This document shows positions 25,181-33,845 of a DNA stretch of 40,910 bases, piece after piece (position 1 is the first letter of the stretch; each line of letters opens with the position of its first letter). Location: contig NZ_CCXI01000159.1 of the NCBI RefSeq assembly GCF_000820705.1, positions 1 to 40,910 on the forward strand, given 5' to 3'. The notes beneath the pieces are model-generated. The model did no database searches. It saw nothing but the letters and a program-made list of their open reading frames with translations, and was not told the DNA's origin. The stretch is from Clostridium polynesiense. Its GTDB lineage: Bacteria; Bacillota; Clostridia; Clostridiales; Clostridiaceae. The position numbers were made by a program, and so were the translations under genes.

Positions 25181-25206
25181 AAAATTCCGTGAGGGGTGGA
25201 ATTTTT
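25181..25206. terminator. Possible terminator after the ABC ATPase gene
   Basis: Eight-base arms AAAATTCC/GGAATTTT (25181-25188, 25198-25205) with A/T runs on both sides. The stem is AT-rich, so termination may be weak. Confidence 0.4.
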
Positions 25207-25266
25207 CGGCTAAATTTATTTTCTGAAGCTATATAATTAATACCAAAATCCTTTAAAAAAAGTTTT

Positions 25267-25947
25267 CTATTTTATCTTTTCATCTGTTTTTATCATCCCA
25301 TCCTCCAGGGATAAAACCCTGTCCGCACTGGAGGCTATATTTAAGTCATGAGTTATAACTATCAGGGTCTGATTATACTTTTTAACGGAAAATTTTAAAA
25401 GCTCTATTATTTCCTTAGAATTTTTGCTGTCTAAATTTCCTGTAGGCTCATCTGCCAGTATTATAGAGGGCTTATAAGCAAGAGCTCTTGCTATGGACAC
25501 CCTCTGCTGCTGTCCTCCGGAAAGCTGGGAGGGCAGATGGTGAAGCCTGTCCCCTATTCCTAATATACCTACTATTTCATCTATATACTTTTTATCAGGC
25601 TCTTTATTATCCAGCAAAAGAGGCATAAGCATATTTTCCTCAGCGGTGAGCACAGGGAGGAGATTATAAAACTGAAATATAAAACCTACATTTCTCCTTC
25701 TAAAAACTGACAGTTCCTTTTCATCAAGGCTGTATATATCCCTGCCGTTTATTACAACCTTCCCGGAGGTAGGCTTATCAATTCCTCCTAAAAGGTGGAG
25801 CAGTGTACTTTTTCCTGAACCGCTGGGACCGATTATCGCAGTAAATTCCCCTTCATTTATCGATATATTAATATTTTTAAGAGCCTCCACCTTAGTTTCA
25901 TCGGTTCCATAGGTTTTATTCAAATCTACTGTCTTAACTATTTCCAC
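25267..25947 (-). CDS. ABC transporter ATP-binding protein (LolD/MacB type)
   Basis: A 226-residue ATPase. Walker A GPSGSGKST (40-48), Q-loop FQFYNLLP (about 91-98), signature LSGGQQQRV (142-150), Walker B ILADEPTG with E167, and the switch His in VITHD. The family pairs with FtsX/MacB-type permeases in lipoprotein, antimicrobial-peptide or signal transport. It starts at a GTG (25945-25947) with GGAGG upstream, two bases after the permease stop, so translation is coupled. The partner permease is interrupted by a stop codon, which may leave this ATPase without a working partner. Confidence 0.93.
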   Translation of the reverse strand: MEIVKTVDLNKTYGTDETKVEALKNINISINEGEFTAIIGPSGSGKSTLLHLLGGIDKPTSGKVVINGRDIYSLDEKELSVFRRRNVGFIFQFYNLLPVLTAEENMLMPLLLDNKEPDKKYIDEIVGILGIGDRLHHLPSQLSGGQQQRVSIARALAYKPSIILADEPTGNLDSKNSKEIIELLKFSVKKYNQTLIVITHDLNIASSADRVLSLEDGMIKTDEKIK

Positions 25948-25949
25948 CG

Positions 25950-28592
25950 CTATTCCTCCATCTTTATCGCTTCTATAATATTGCTGTTATTTATCCTTTT
26001 TAAAGGCGGGTAGCTGGAAAGAAGCGTAATAACTATTGTTCCTATGCTGCCTATAAGCATTCCCATCCAAGGTATACTATAGTCAAAGCTTGTCATCATA
26101 TTAAAGATTCTGTACATAAGATAACTCAAAATCCCCCCTATGATGCTTCCCCAAAAAGCTGCAATAACTCCATAAAGGACACCTTCAATCCATATCTGTT
26201 TTTTAACCTGCCGCTGAGACATACCAATAGCCTTAAGGGAGGCAAACTCCCGCTTTCTGAGAAGAAGATTGGTATTTATAGTGTTGAGTATATTGAGGGA
26301 GCCTATGAGGACGATTATGCTCACAAAGCCGTATAAAAATACGCTCATTATAAGCTTGCTTTGCTTTTGCCTTTTTACTCTTTCATAAAAATCTTCTATA
26401 ACTATATCTGAATCCACTGGAGAAAGTTTTTTAATGGAGGCTGCAGCTTCATCTCTTTTAACATCTTTATTTAAAATAATGTTTATATGTTTAAATTTAT
26501 CTGTTTCCATAGCATCAGCATAAACTTTTTCCGTGGTTATGAAATTTATCGGGTCTTCTTTATTTATAGTAACCGGAACTTGCTCTGCAATAGCAACTAT
26601 TTTAAATTTATTGTTAGGCTTAATTTCCGGAAATTTATTATCCTTGTTAAAACTTTCCATGATTTTGCCGTTTAAATCTAAAATAACTTCATCTCCTACC
26701 TGCAGGTTAGTAAGATTGATATTATGCACCTGTCTTTCTAAAGGATCATATATCCTGGGATCATGAACCAGCACAACCCCATTAACTCTATTCATTTCTT
26801 CTTCATTTATTTCTCCCTGAGTTACATAATTCCTGGTCATATCCAAAAAGTCCTTATGATACCCGTATAACGAAGATCCATTAAAATATATAATATTTTC
26901 TCCCTGAAGATTATACATTAAACCTTCTCTATATCTGCTCTTCTCCAGGTATGCTGTATTTATCTTATCGCTTTTTATAAACGCCGGAGCATAATTTATA
27001 TTCTGCTTATAGGCTTTGATTATAAAGGGCTGCTGACTTAAAACTTTTAAATACTCTTCTGAAAAGGGATTATTACTTTTTATCTGCATATCAAAAATCA
27101 TGCCTACATTTGAAGTATTGGTTCTCATAGTATAGTTCATAAAGGAATTAAAAACTATAAAGAGAACTATGCTTATTACCAGTGATGCCACGGTAACGGT
27201 AAATCTTCTTCTGTTTCTCTTTATATTTTTATAGGCAAGCTCTCCTTCTATGCCGAATATCCTTCTCAATATTCTCCCTGACCTGATTCTTTTATATTTT
27301 TCGTTTTTTATAGCCCCTGTATTTCTCACTGCTTCTAAAGGAGATATCCTTCCTGCAATCTTTGCAGGCTTCCTGGCAGAAAAATAAACGGTTATGCTTC
27401 CCAATATTATACTTAATAATATAACCTTAGAATTTACATACATACTCATACCTTTAAATGAGTTGAAGCTGCTGGCAGAAAGTATATAAATAAGAATTTT
27501 GGAGGCTGTTACTCCACTTAAAATTCCTAAGGGTATCCCTATTATACTGAGGGTAAAAGCTTCTTTAAACACCATATTTTTAATCTGTTTAGGTGAAGCG
27601 CCTATGGATCTTAATATACCAATCTGTGTTATACGCTCCATAACAGAAATTTGAAATATATTATATATAACCAGTATGGTTGAAATCACTACTAATGTTA
27701 CAAGGAATATTACAAGTAATATAAGAGAATCATTGACATTGGCATAAATACTCTGTCCGCTTAAGGTTAATAAAGCTCCATTGATGTTCATGTGTTTATA
27801 CTCATCTTTTTCCGTAGTTATAATATTTAAATCCTTCCCTATTTCTCGCACAGTAGTATAAGCATTCTTTATATTATTTAAATTTCCATAAACCTTGTAT
27901 TTTCTGCTAGAGTCATAAACTCCAGCTGCCTCAGGAAGAGTTATGGCTTTAAATACAGCATTGGAACTGTAGTATACATTAGATTTTATTATTCCTGAAA
28001 GGGTATAGCTTCTTTCTCCGATTACCTTTATACTTTCCTGACTATCGTAGTAGTCTTCGAAAGTAATATCTTCACCTCTGTGATTATATCTTTTTATTAA
28101 TTTAATATTAAGCTTATCTCCTATTTTAATACCTTTAGGAAAATACTTAAGAGCGCTTTCCTGTATAATTATTTCATCCTTATTTGCTGGCAGACTTCCT
28201 TCCTTTAATGTAACAGGAAGAATATTTAAAGCCTTTTCATCATAGCTTTCTATATTTAAATATTAGTATCTAAGTTCTCCGGTTTTTTCTGCTTCTTCTG
28301 AGCTTACTTCATGTATTAATCCTGTTCCTTCCATTCCCACCACTGCGGTATTTTTAAAGGCAGTATGATTAAGCACCTGCTTTACCTTATCTCCTGAAAT
28401 ATCCTTAAAGTTAAAGTGATAACTTCCCACAGCTTCTATAACATTTCTTATTTCATTTTCTCTAAAAGAGTTTATTAATGTTCCTATGGAGGTAAAGAGA
28501 GCTACAGAAAGGATTATCCCAGCCACTGTAAGCATACTTCTTTTCTTTTGGGACTTTAAATATTTGTATGATATTTCATTAAAGTGCTTCAT
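25950..28592 (-). pseudogene. FtsX/MacB-type ABC permease interrupted by an in-frame stop
   Basis: An 880-codon reading frame from ATG 28590-28592 (GGGGGA upstream) to the TAG at 25950-25952, broken by a single TAA at codon 110 (28263-28265). Reading stays in the same frame on both sides, and the segment from 27852 to 28262 codes for good protein (for example YLNIESYDEK, SNVYYSSNAVFKAITLP). The first part (109 residues) has the N-terminal membrane segment; the rest has three FtsX-domain segments near residues 290-390 and again at 440-460 and the C-terminal end. Full length would be a MacB-like permease with two FtsX units. A nonsense mutation, sequencing error or recoding are possible; an internal GTG at 27849-27851 could start a truncated product. 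Confidence 0.85.
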
Positions 28593-28711
28593 ATTTCCCC
28601 CTGCTCTCGTCTTATAGAGAATAATTAATCTAGCTTTACGTAAGTTCAATTATAATATTAATACAATAACCTTACAATAATATGAAAATTTATCTTACTA
28701 TTTAGTAAGAT

Positions 28712-28770
28712 AAAAGATGGTGCCAGGAATCTGACAATTGTCACTTGTCAGGTGCCTGGCACCATCTTTT
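28712..28770. repeat. Diverged foldback repeat, copy 3
   Basis: Sixteen-base perfect outer arms (28712-28727, 28755-28770) contain the GGTGCCAGG end of the family, extended by AAAAGAT. The interior keeps TGACAA/TTGTCA but is shorter and diverged. The outer T-run could also give it terminator function. Confidence 0.7.
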
Positions 28771-28774
28771 AAAA

Positions 28775-28804
28775 TTAAAAGCCCTGCAGGTAAGCCTGCA
28801 GGGC
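28775..28804 (-). terminator. Terminator of the zinc-ribbon gene
   Basis: Perfect ten-base GC-rich arms GCCCTGCAGG/CCTGCAGGGC (28781-28790, 28795-28804), loop of four, then TTTTAATTTT on the minus strand. Confidence 0.85.
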
Positions 28805-28825
28805 ATAGATTTCAAGAAATAAATA

Positions 28826-28990
28826 TTATCTTCTTGGTCCTCTGTTGTTTTGTTGTTTTCTTGCTCTTCTGCAATCAACACATCTTTGTGGTTCATTTTC
28901 GAATCCTTTTTCTTTATAGAAAGCCTGCTCGCCTTCAGTAAATATGAATTCTTTTCCGCAATCTTTACAAACTAAAGTTTTATCTGACAT
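28826..28990 (-). CDS. Zinc-ribbon microprotein
   Basis: A 54-residue protein with two CxxC knuckles: C8/C11 (VCKDCGKEF) and C37/C40 (RCVDCRRARK), and a basic Gln/Asn/Arg tail. It fits the small clostridial zinc-ribbon family with the F-x-x-x-E-Q-x-F-Y-x-x-K-G-F core. AAGGAGG precedes the ATG and a strong terminator follows. The function is unknown; nucleic-acid binding is plausible from the basic tail. Confidence 0.85.
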   Translation of the reverse strand: MSDKTLVCKDCGKEFIFTEGEQAFYKEKGFENEPQRCVDCRRARKQQNNRGPRR

Positions 28991-29164
28991 AATAAAATCC
29001 TCCTTTTCTCCAAGATTAAGATTTAATGTAGTCCTAACAATAATCTCTTGAAAAGAGGATATGTTGTTACTTAAATTAAATCATACATTGCTCTGCAATA
29101 TGAGTTAACTATATCACAATTAATTTACATAATCAATATATTTTTAATTTTTTAAATTTAATTA

Positions 29165-30409
29165 TTATTTTATAAAAACTATTTCAAACTCAGTGCCTGC
29201 GTCAATTTTACTTCTTACGTTAATACTTCCTCCCTGGCTTTCCACTATGGATTTAGAAAGGGCAAGTCCTATACCTATACTGTCACTTTTAACAGAATGC
29301 TTCCCCCTATAAAATCGTTCAAATATATGAGGTATATCCTCTTTAGCTATGCCTGTTCCTGTATCCCTTATCAATACCCTAAGAAGCACAGGAGAATCTT
29401 CTATACTTATAAAAATATCATTACCGGAGGGTGTATGTTCAATACAGTTCTTAATAATGTTGGTATAAGCTTCCACCATCCAGTTTTCATCTAAAGAAAA
29501 GGCTGCTTGCCTAGTAGAATTTTCAAAAATAATGTGTTGATCTTTTTCTTTCCATTTTACCCTTAAGGATTCTACGGATTTCTCCAAAGCAGTTATCACC
29601 GGTGCCCTTACCTTTTCAAATTCTATAGCTCCCGCCTCAAGTCTTGCTATCTTTAAAAGATTTATTATAAGCCACTCCATCCTTGTAAGCTGATCTCTGC
29701 TCCTCTTTAGAAAATCCCTCCTGATTTCTTCCTCCTTTACATTACCTTCTAAAAGCAGGTCATTAAAGGCTATTAATGAAGAAAGAGGGGTTTTAAGCTG
29801 GTGAGATATATCAGAAAGTATATCCTTTAAAAATATCTTTTCCTTTTTTGACATTTCCATGCCCTTTTCTATTCTACTGGCCATTTCATTAAACTGATGT
29901 CCTAAAATGGAAAATTCACCTTCTCTGTCATCCTCCAGTTTTATAGAAAAGTCTCCTTCAACTATTTTTTCTGCGCCCTTGGAAACCTTCCTTATCTTCT
30001 TTAAGATACTGCCGTAATCCTTAAAAACCACTGCAAATATCAATAAAAACAGCAGAACTGTATAAAGGTTTACAGCTTTTACCGCATGATTTTTATAATC
30101 AGACATCACAGGAATTATGGAAAGAGAAGTACTTTTATCATATCCGTACTTTTTTAAAACCGCTTCCCCTAAAGCTTTATTCTCCGGTGAAGTCTCCTTT
30201 GTAAAATATCCTGCTATTTCCTGTTCTAACTCAGGATATTTATTTATTATAGCTCCTAAAATATTTGAATTGTTTTCTATAATATGAGCCTTCATGGTGT
30301 TCAGCTCGTGATGGAGAAGGAGCATTGAACCGCAGTAAAATATTATCAAAAGTATGAAAAATTTTATAGTTATCCTTTTAACTTCCGGATTTCTGTAAAT
30401 TGAGTTCAT
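29165..30409 (-). CDS. Sensor histidine kinase
   Basis: A 414-residue membrane kinase. Two membrane segments (about 13-33 and 114-130) bracket an extracytoplasmic domain of about 80 residues. A HAMP segment (about 131-185), the phospho-acceptor H203 in DISHQLKTPLSSL, the N box IIKNCIEHT, and G boxes DTGTGIAKEDIPHIFERFYRG and GIGLALSKSIVESQGG follow. The start at 30407-30409 follows GAGGTG. It lies 17 bases behind its response regulator gene. The ABC ATPase/permease pair downstream is the usual target type for such systems, though a zinc-ribbon gene lies between. Confidence 0.93.
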   Translation of the reverse strand: MNSIYRNPEVKRITIKFFILLIIFYCGSMLLLHHELNTMKAHIIENNSNILGAIINKYPELEQEIAGYFTKETSPENKALGEAVLKKYGYDKSTSLSIIPVMSDYKNHAVKAVNLYTVLLFLLIFAVVFKDYGSILKKIRKVSKGAEKIVEGDFSIKLEDDREGEFSILGHQFNEMASRIEKGMEMSKKEKIFLKDILSDISHQLKTPLSSLIAFNDLLLEGNVKEEEIRRDFLKRSRDQLTRMEWLIINLLKIARLEAGAIEFEKVRAPVITALEKSVESLRVKWKEKDQHIIFENSTRQAAFSLDENWMVEAYTNIIKNCIEHTPSGNDIFISIEDSPVLLRVLIRDTGTGIAKEDIPHIFERFYRGKHSVKSDSIGIGLALSKSIVESQGGSINVRSKIDAGTEFEIVFIK

Positions 30410-30426
30410 CTTTACACCTCTACAAA

Positions 30427-31110
30427 CTAAGAATTCCACCTATAGCCTACTCCTCTAACGGTAGTTATTATTTCAGGCTGTGCGGGATTATCTTCTACCT
30501 TTTCTCTAAGTCTTCTTATGTATACAGACAGGGTGTTATCATCTACAAATTCTCCTGCGGAATCCCAAAGCTTATCCAATATCTGGCTTCTTGAAAGGGC
30601 AGCATTAGGATTCTGAATAAAAAGCAACAGCAGTCTGTGTTCTAAAGCTGTTAAAACAACTTCCTGTCCATCTTTATATGCTTTCCCCTTCAGAGTATCT
30701 ACTCCTATCCCTCTGCTTTCTATAATATATTTAGCTGATGCACCAGAATTGCTGTTTCTCCTCAGAACCGCTTTAATTCTTGATAAAAGCTCCTTTATTC
30801 TGAAGGGCTTTGTAAGGTAGTCGTCTCCGCCTATATCCAATCCCATTACCACATTAACCTCTTCATCAAAGGAGGTAAGAAATATTATCGGTATAGAAGA
30901 TGTTTTTCTTACTTCTTTGCAAAAATCATAACCGTTTCCATCTGGAAGCATCACATCCAGAAGTATTAAATCAAAGCTTTCACTTAAAAAAGCTCCTCTT
31001 GCTGCTTCTACCCCGGAGGCTTCAAAAACCTCAAAGCCTTCATTTTTAAGGGTATATCCTAAAGCCACGGTTAGTGCTGCATCATCCTCTACAAGCAATA
31101 TTTTAGACAT
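30427..31110 (-). CDS. OmpR-family response regulator
   Basis: A 227-residue regulator. Receiver domain with acidic pocket E8/D9/D10, phosphorylation site D52 (LLDVMLPDGNG), T79 and K101 (YLTKPF). The C-terminal winged helix (about 130-227) has LTALEHRLLLLF and SVYIRRLREKVEDNP..TVRGVGYRW. It is the partner of the kinase directly downstream and probably controls the ABC genes at 25-28.6 kb. Confidence 0.95.
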   Translation of the reverse strand: MSKILLVEDDAALTVALGYTLKNEGFEVFEASGVEAARGAFLSESFDLILLDVMLPDGNGYDFCKEVRKTSSIPIIFLTSFDEEVNVVMGLDIGGDDYLTKPFRIKELLSRIKAVLRRNSNSGASAKYIIESRGIGVDTLKGKAYKDGQEVVLTALEHRLLLLFIQNPNAALSRSQILDKLWDSAGEFVDDNTLSVYIRRLREKVEDNPAQPEIITTVRGVGYRWNS

Positions 31111-31176
31111 TCCTATCCCCCCCTAATATCTATTTAATCATTATTATAAACCATATATTCTATCTGTGCCATTAAG

Positions 31177-31214
31177 TAAAAAGTCTTTTCAAAGGACAGC
31201 CTGATAAAAAGACT
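31177..31214 (-). terminator. Terminator of the M32 carboxypeptidase gene
   Basis: Arms AGTCTTTT/AAAAGACT (31182-31189, 31207-31214) with a 17-base loop, followed on the minus strand by TTTTTAC. AT-rich stem, moderate support. Confidence 0.5.
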
Positions 31215-31238
31215 CTCCCTTAAAAAGACTTTAATGTT

Positions 31239-32741
31239 TTATAAGTTATATATTTCTGAATACTTATTATTTAAATATTCTACAAAATATTTGGAGGTAA
31301 GCTCTTCTCCTGTTACCTTTTTAATAAGCTCTGCAGGCTTATATACCGCACCATGCCTATGGATGTTATCCTTTAGCCACTGGTAAATATTTTGAAGATT
31401 TCCATTTTCTATATCCTCATACATATCAGGCATATCCTTAAGCATCTTATTTAGGAACTGAGCTCCATAAAGGTTTCCTAAAGCATAGCTTGGAAAATAT
31501 CCAAACAGACCAGAGGCCCAGTGAGTATCCTGCATAACACCTTCCGTATAAGTATGTGCCTCTACTCCCAAATATTCACTGTATTTTTTATTCCAGGCTT
31601 CAGGAAGCTCTTCCACAGTGATTTCGTTATTTATAAGGGCTTTTTCCAGCTCGTATCTTATTATTATATGAAGGCTGTAGGTAAGCTCATCCGCCTCAAT
31701 TCTTACAAGTGAAGGCTCAACTATATTTATAGCCCTGTAGAATTCTTCGAAATCTACATTTTCAAATTGAGGGAATCTCTTTTTTGCTTCAGGGAGGAAA
31801 TATTTCCAGAAGGCTCTGCTCCTTCCTATTATGTTTTCATAAAATCTGGACTGAGACTCGTGGATTCCCATAGAGGCACCCCCTGCAAGTCCTGTTCCCT
31901 TAAGGTCATCAGAAACATTCTGCTCATAAATTCCATGTCCGCCTTCATGAATAGTGCTGAACAAAGCACTTCTAAATTCGTTTTCTAAGAATTTAGTTGT
32001 TATTCTGACATCCTTGTTTCCAAAATTAGTAGTGAAGGGATGTACACTTTCATCAAGTCTTCCTGCCGCAAAGTCATAACCCATCTTTTCAAGAACAAAA
32101 AGAGAAAATTCTTTTTGAGCTTCCTTTGAAAACTTTTCTTTAAAGAAGCTGTCATCTATTTTTACGGTGCTGTTTTTAATCTTATTTAAAAGCTCTACTA
32201 TGGAGTCTCTAAGATCTGAAAAAATTTTATCCAGCCTTTCTACTGTAATTCCAGCCTCATAGTTATCCAGCATTGTATTATACTTATTGCCTTCATAGCC
32301 ATAATATTCTACAAACTCCTTTTGAAAGTCTATTACCTTTTTAAGGTGAGGCTTAAAGCTTTCAAAATCATTTTTATCCTTTGCTTCCTCCCAGGCTGCC
32401 TCTGCATCTGAAACTGCCTGAGTGTATGCTACAGCTCTTTCTTCAGGAACCTTTTTAGTTAGGTCGTATTCCTTCTTAGCGTTTGCTACCATGGATTGTT
32501 CTACTTCATCAAGTTCTTCATTGCCTGATAAAGCCTCTATAAAATCCTTCATCTTATCTGAGGTCTGAAGCTTGTAATGCTCCCCTGCAAGATAAGCAAG
32601 CATTTCCCCTCTGTCAGGAATAGCTTTTCTTGGCGCTCCTACCCTCATATCCCACTGGATAAGTCCGATTGCTCCTGTAAGATGCTCAATTTTTCTCATA
32701 TATTCTTTCATTTCCTGAAGCTTTTCTTTTACCTGACTCAT
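31239..32741 (-). CDS. M32 family metallocarboxypeptidase
   Basis: A 500-residue enzyme of the Taq carboxypeptidase family. The zinc motif is H265-E-G-G-H269 (STIHEGGHGIYEQ), with the third ligand region HESQSRFYENIIGRS downstream and the C-terminal motif INIVEPSLVRIEADELTY. M32 enzymes are cytosolic, all-helical, dimeric and remove C-terminal residues from peptides with broad specificity. Length is standard. It is a stand-alone gene with its own terminator, about 25 bases after the nine-Cys microprotein gene. Confidence 0.95.
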   Translation of the reverse strand: MSQVKEKLQEMKEYMRKIEHLTGAIGLIQWDMRVGAPRKAIPDRGEMLAYLAGEHYKLQTSDKMKDFIEALSGNEELDEVEQSMVANAKKEYDLTKKVPEERAVAYTQAVSDAEAAWEEAKDKNDFESFKPHLKKVIDFQKEFVEYYGYEGNKYNTMLDNYEAGITVERLDKIFSDLRDSIVELLNKIKNSTVKIDDSFFKEKFSKEAQKEFSLFVLEKMGYDFAAGRLDESVHPFTTNFGNKDVRITTKFLENEFRSALFSTIHEGGHGIYEQNVSDDLKGTGLAGGASMGIHESQSRFYENIIGRSRAFWKYFLPEAKKRFPQFENVDFEEFYRAINIVEPSLVRIEADELTYSLHIIIRYELEKALINNEITVEELPEAWNKKYSEYLGVEAHTYTEGVMQDTHWASGLFGYFPSYALGNLYGAQFLNKMLKDMPDMYEDIENGNLQNIYQWLKDNIHRHGAVYKPAELIKKVTGEELTSKYFVEYLNNKYSEIYNL

Positions 32742-32766
32742 TTATACCGCTCCCTTCTCTTTATAC

Positions 32767-32928
32767 CTAATTTAAATATAATACAGACTCTGTCTCTCTG
32801 CAGTATTTAACGCATTGACACTGTCCAAAGTTTCTTGGACATTTTCTGCATAAGCAGTCTTCTGCGGTTCCATCACAGCTTTTTTTATATTCAGGACAGT
32901 ACCTGCAGTTATCACCGGTCTTATTCAT
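32767..32928 (-). CDS. Nine-cysteine microprotein
   Basis: A 53-residue open frame: ATG at 32926-32928, TAG at 32767-32769. Cysteines at 8, 11, 18, 25, 27, 30, 37, 39 and 43 (CRYC, CLCRKC, CQCVKYC), 17 percent of residues. AGAAGGGAAG precedes the ATG. It begins 32 bases after the TIM-barrel stop and ends 25 bases before the carboxypeptidase start, so it is likely co-transcribed. The spacing could hold zinc or an iron-sulfur cluster. No named family is recognised. Confidence 0.65.
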   Translation of the reverse strand: MNKTGDNCRYCPEYKKSCDGTAEDCLCRKCPRNFGQCQCVKYCRETESVLYLN

Positions 32929-32960
32929 ATACTTCCCTTCTCTTTCGTTTTATTATTATC

Positions 32961-33665
32961 TTATTCCTTATTTTCCTCTTCGTATTTAACCCTATAGTTA
33001 ATCATAAGCTCACCTAAAATGTCTCCTATTCCCGGCGGAGTATAGGTTATGGCATTAGCTCCTGCCTCTATGGTTTCCCTTATGCTTTCCTCCGTAGGTC
33101 CTCCGGTGGCTATTATAGGAAATTCAGGATAAGATTTTCTTATGTTTCTAACTATACTGGCTGTATTCTTAGCTCCGGAAACATTAAATATGGTAGTTCC
33201 CGCTTCTATCCTTGCAGGTATATCCTCACAATCCGATACCACAGTAACTATTATAGGTATATCTATAAGCTCCCTCATCTTTTTAATAACTTCATTGGGT
33301 GTAGGATTATTTACTACAACCCCCATGGCACCTTTAAATTCAGCGTCTAAAGCAAGGTTAACCACCCTTTTTCCCTGTGTAATTCCGCCTCCTACTCCGC
33401 AGAAAACCGGAACGTCTGCAGCCATAACCAAAGCCTCTGTTATCACCGGCTGAGGGGTAAAAGGATAAACTGCTATAATGGCATCTGCATTAGTATTTCT
33501 AATGATTGCAACATCGGTGGTAAATAAAAATGATTTTAACCTTTTACCGAATATCTTAATGCCGCTGGCACTTCTTATAACAGAAGGTACTTCTATCATA
33601 TGGCTTCTCAGGGTTCCTTTTATTTCAGGAACAAACTTTGCTTCTTTTATTCTTCGTTCGTTCAT
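32961..33665 (-). CDS. TIM-barrel protein of unknown function
   Basis: A 234-residue beta/alpha-barrel. Strand-loop patterns repeat (ADAIIAVYPF, VPVFCGVGGG, FKGAMGVVVNNPTP, IPIIVTVVSD, GTTIFNVSGAKNT, FPIIATGGPTEESI, ANAITYTPPG); the late ATGGPT loop looks like a phosphate-binding site as in nucleotide- or phosphosugar-binding barrels. Related entries are often labelled hydrolase without proof. GGAGG precedes the ATG. The reaction cannot be deduced here. Confidence 0.7.
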   Translation of the reverse strand: MNERRIKEAKFVPEIKGTLRSHMIEVPSVIRSASGIKIFGKRLKSFLFTTDVAIIRNTNADAIIAVYPFTPQPVITEALVMAADVPVFCGVGGGITQGKRVVNLALDAEFKGAMGVVVNNPTPNEVIKKMRELIDIPIIVTVVSDCEDIPARIEAGTTIFNVSGAKNTASIVRNIRKSYPEFPIIATGGPTEESIRETIEAGANAITYTPPGIGDILGELMINYRVKYEEENKE

Positions 33666-33781
33666 AGTTTACCTCCTTATCAATTTTTTCCACTTACCAT
33701 TAATTATATATTTTATGAGAGTATTATTAAATAGAAATTTCTACATAATATAAATTAATATACTGTTAAAAGAAAATTTTC

Positions 33782-33809
33782 TTGTAATGAGTAATATTAA
33801 TAATATAAT
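33782..33809 (+). promoter_or_regulatory. Promoter of the DUF1576 operon
   Basis: -35 TTGTAA (33782-33787), 16 bases, -10 TATAAT (33804-33809), 37 bases before the start codon. Confidence 0.5.
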
Positions 33810-33845
33810 ATGGTAATATAAACTGTTTATGAAAGGAGCTAATTA

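Noticed and set aside
31182-31233. Three AAAAGACT-like copies as an operator array
   Set aside because: Two form the stem of a terminator and the third is a simple AT-rich neighbour; no promoter is associated.
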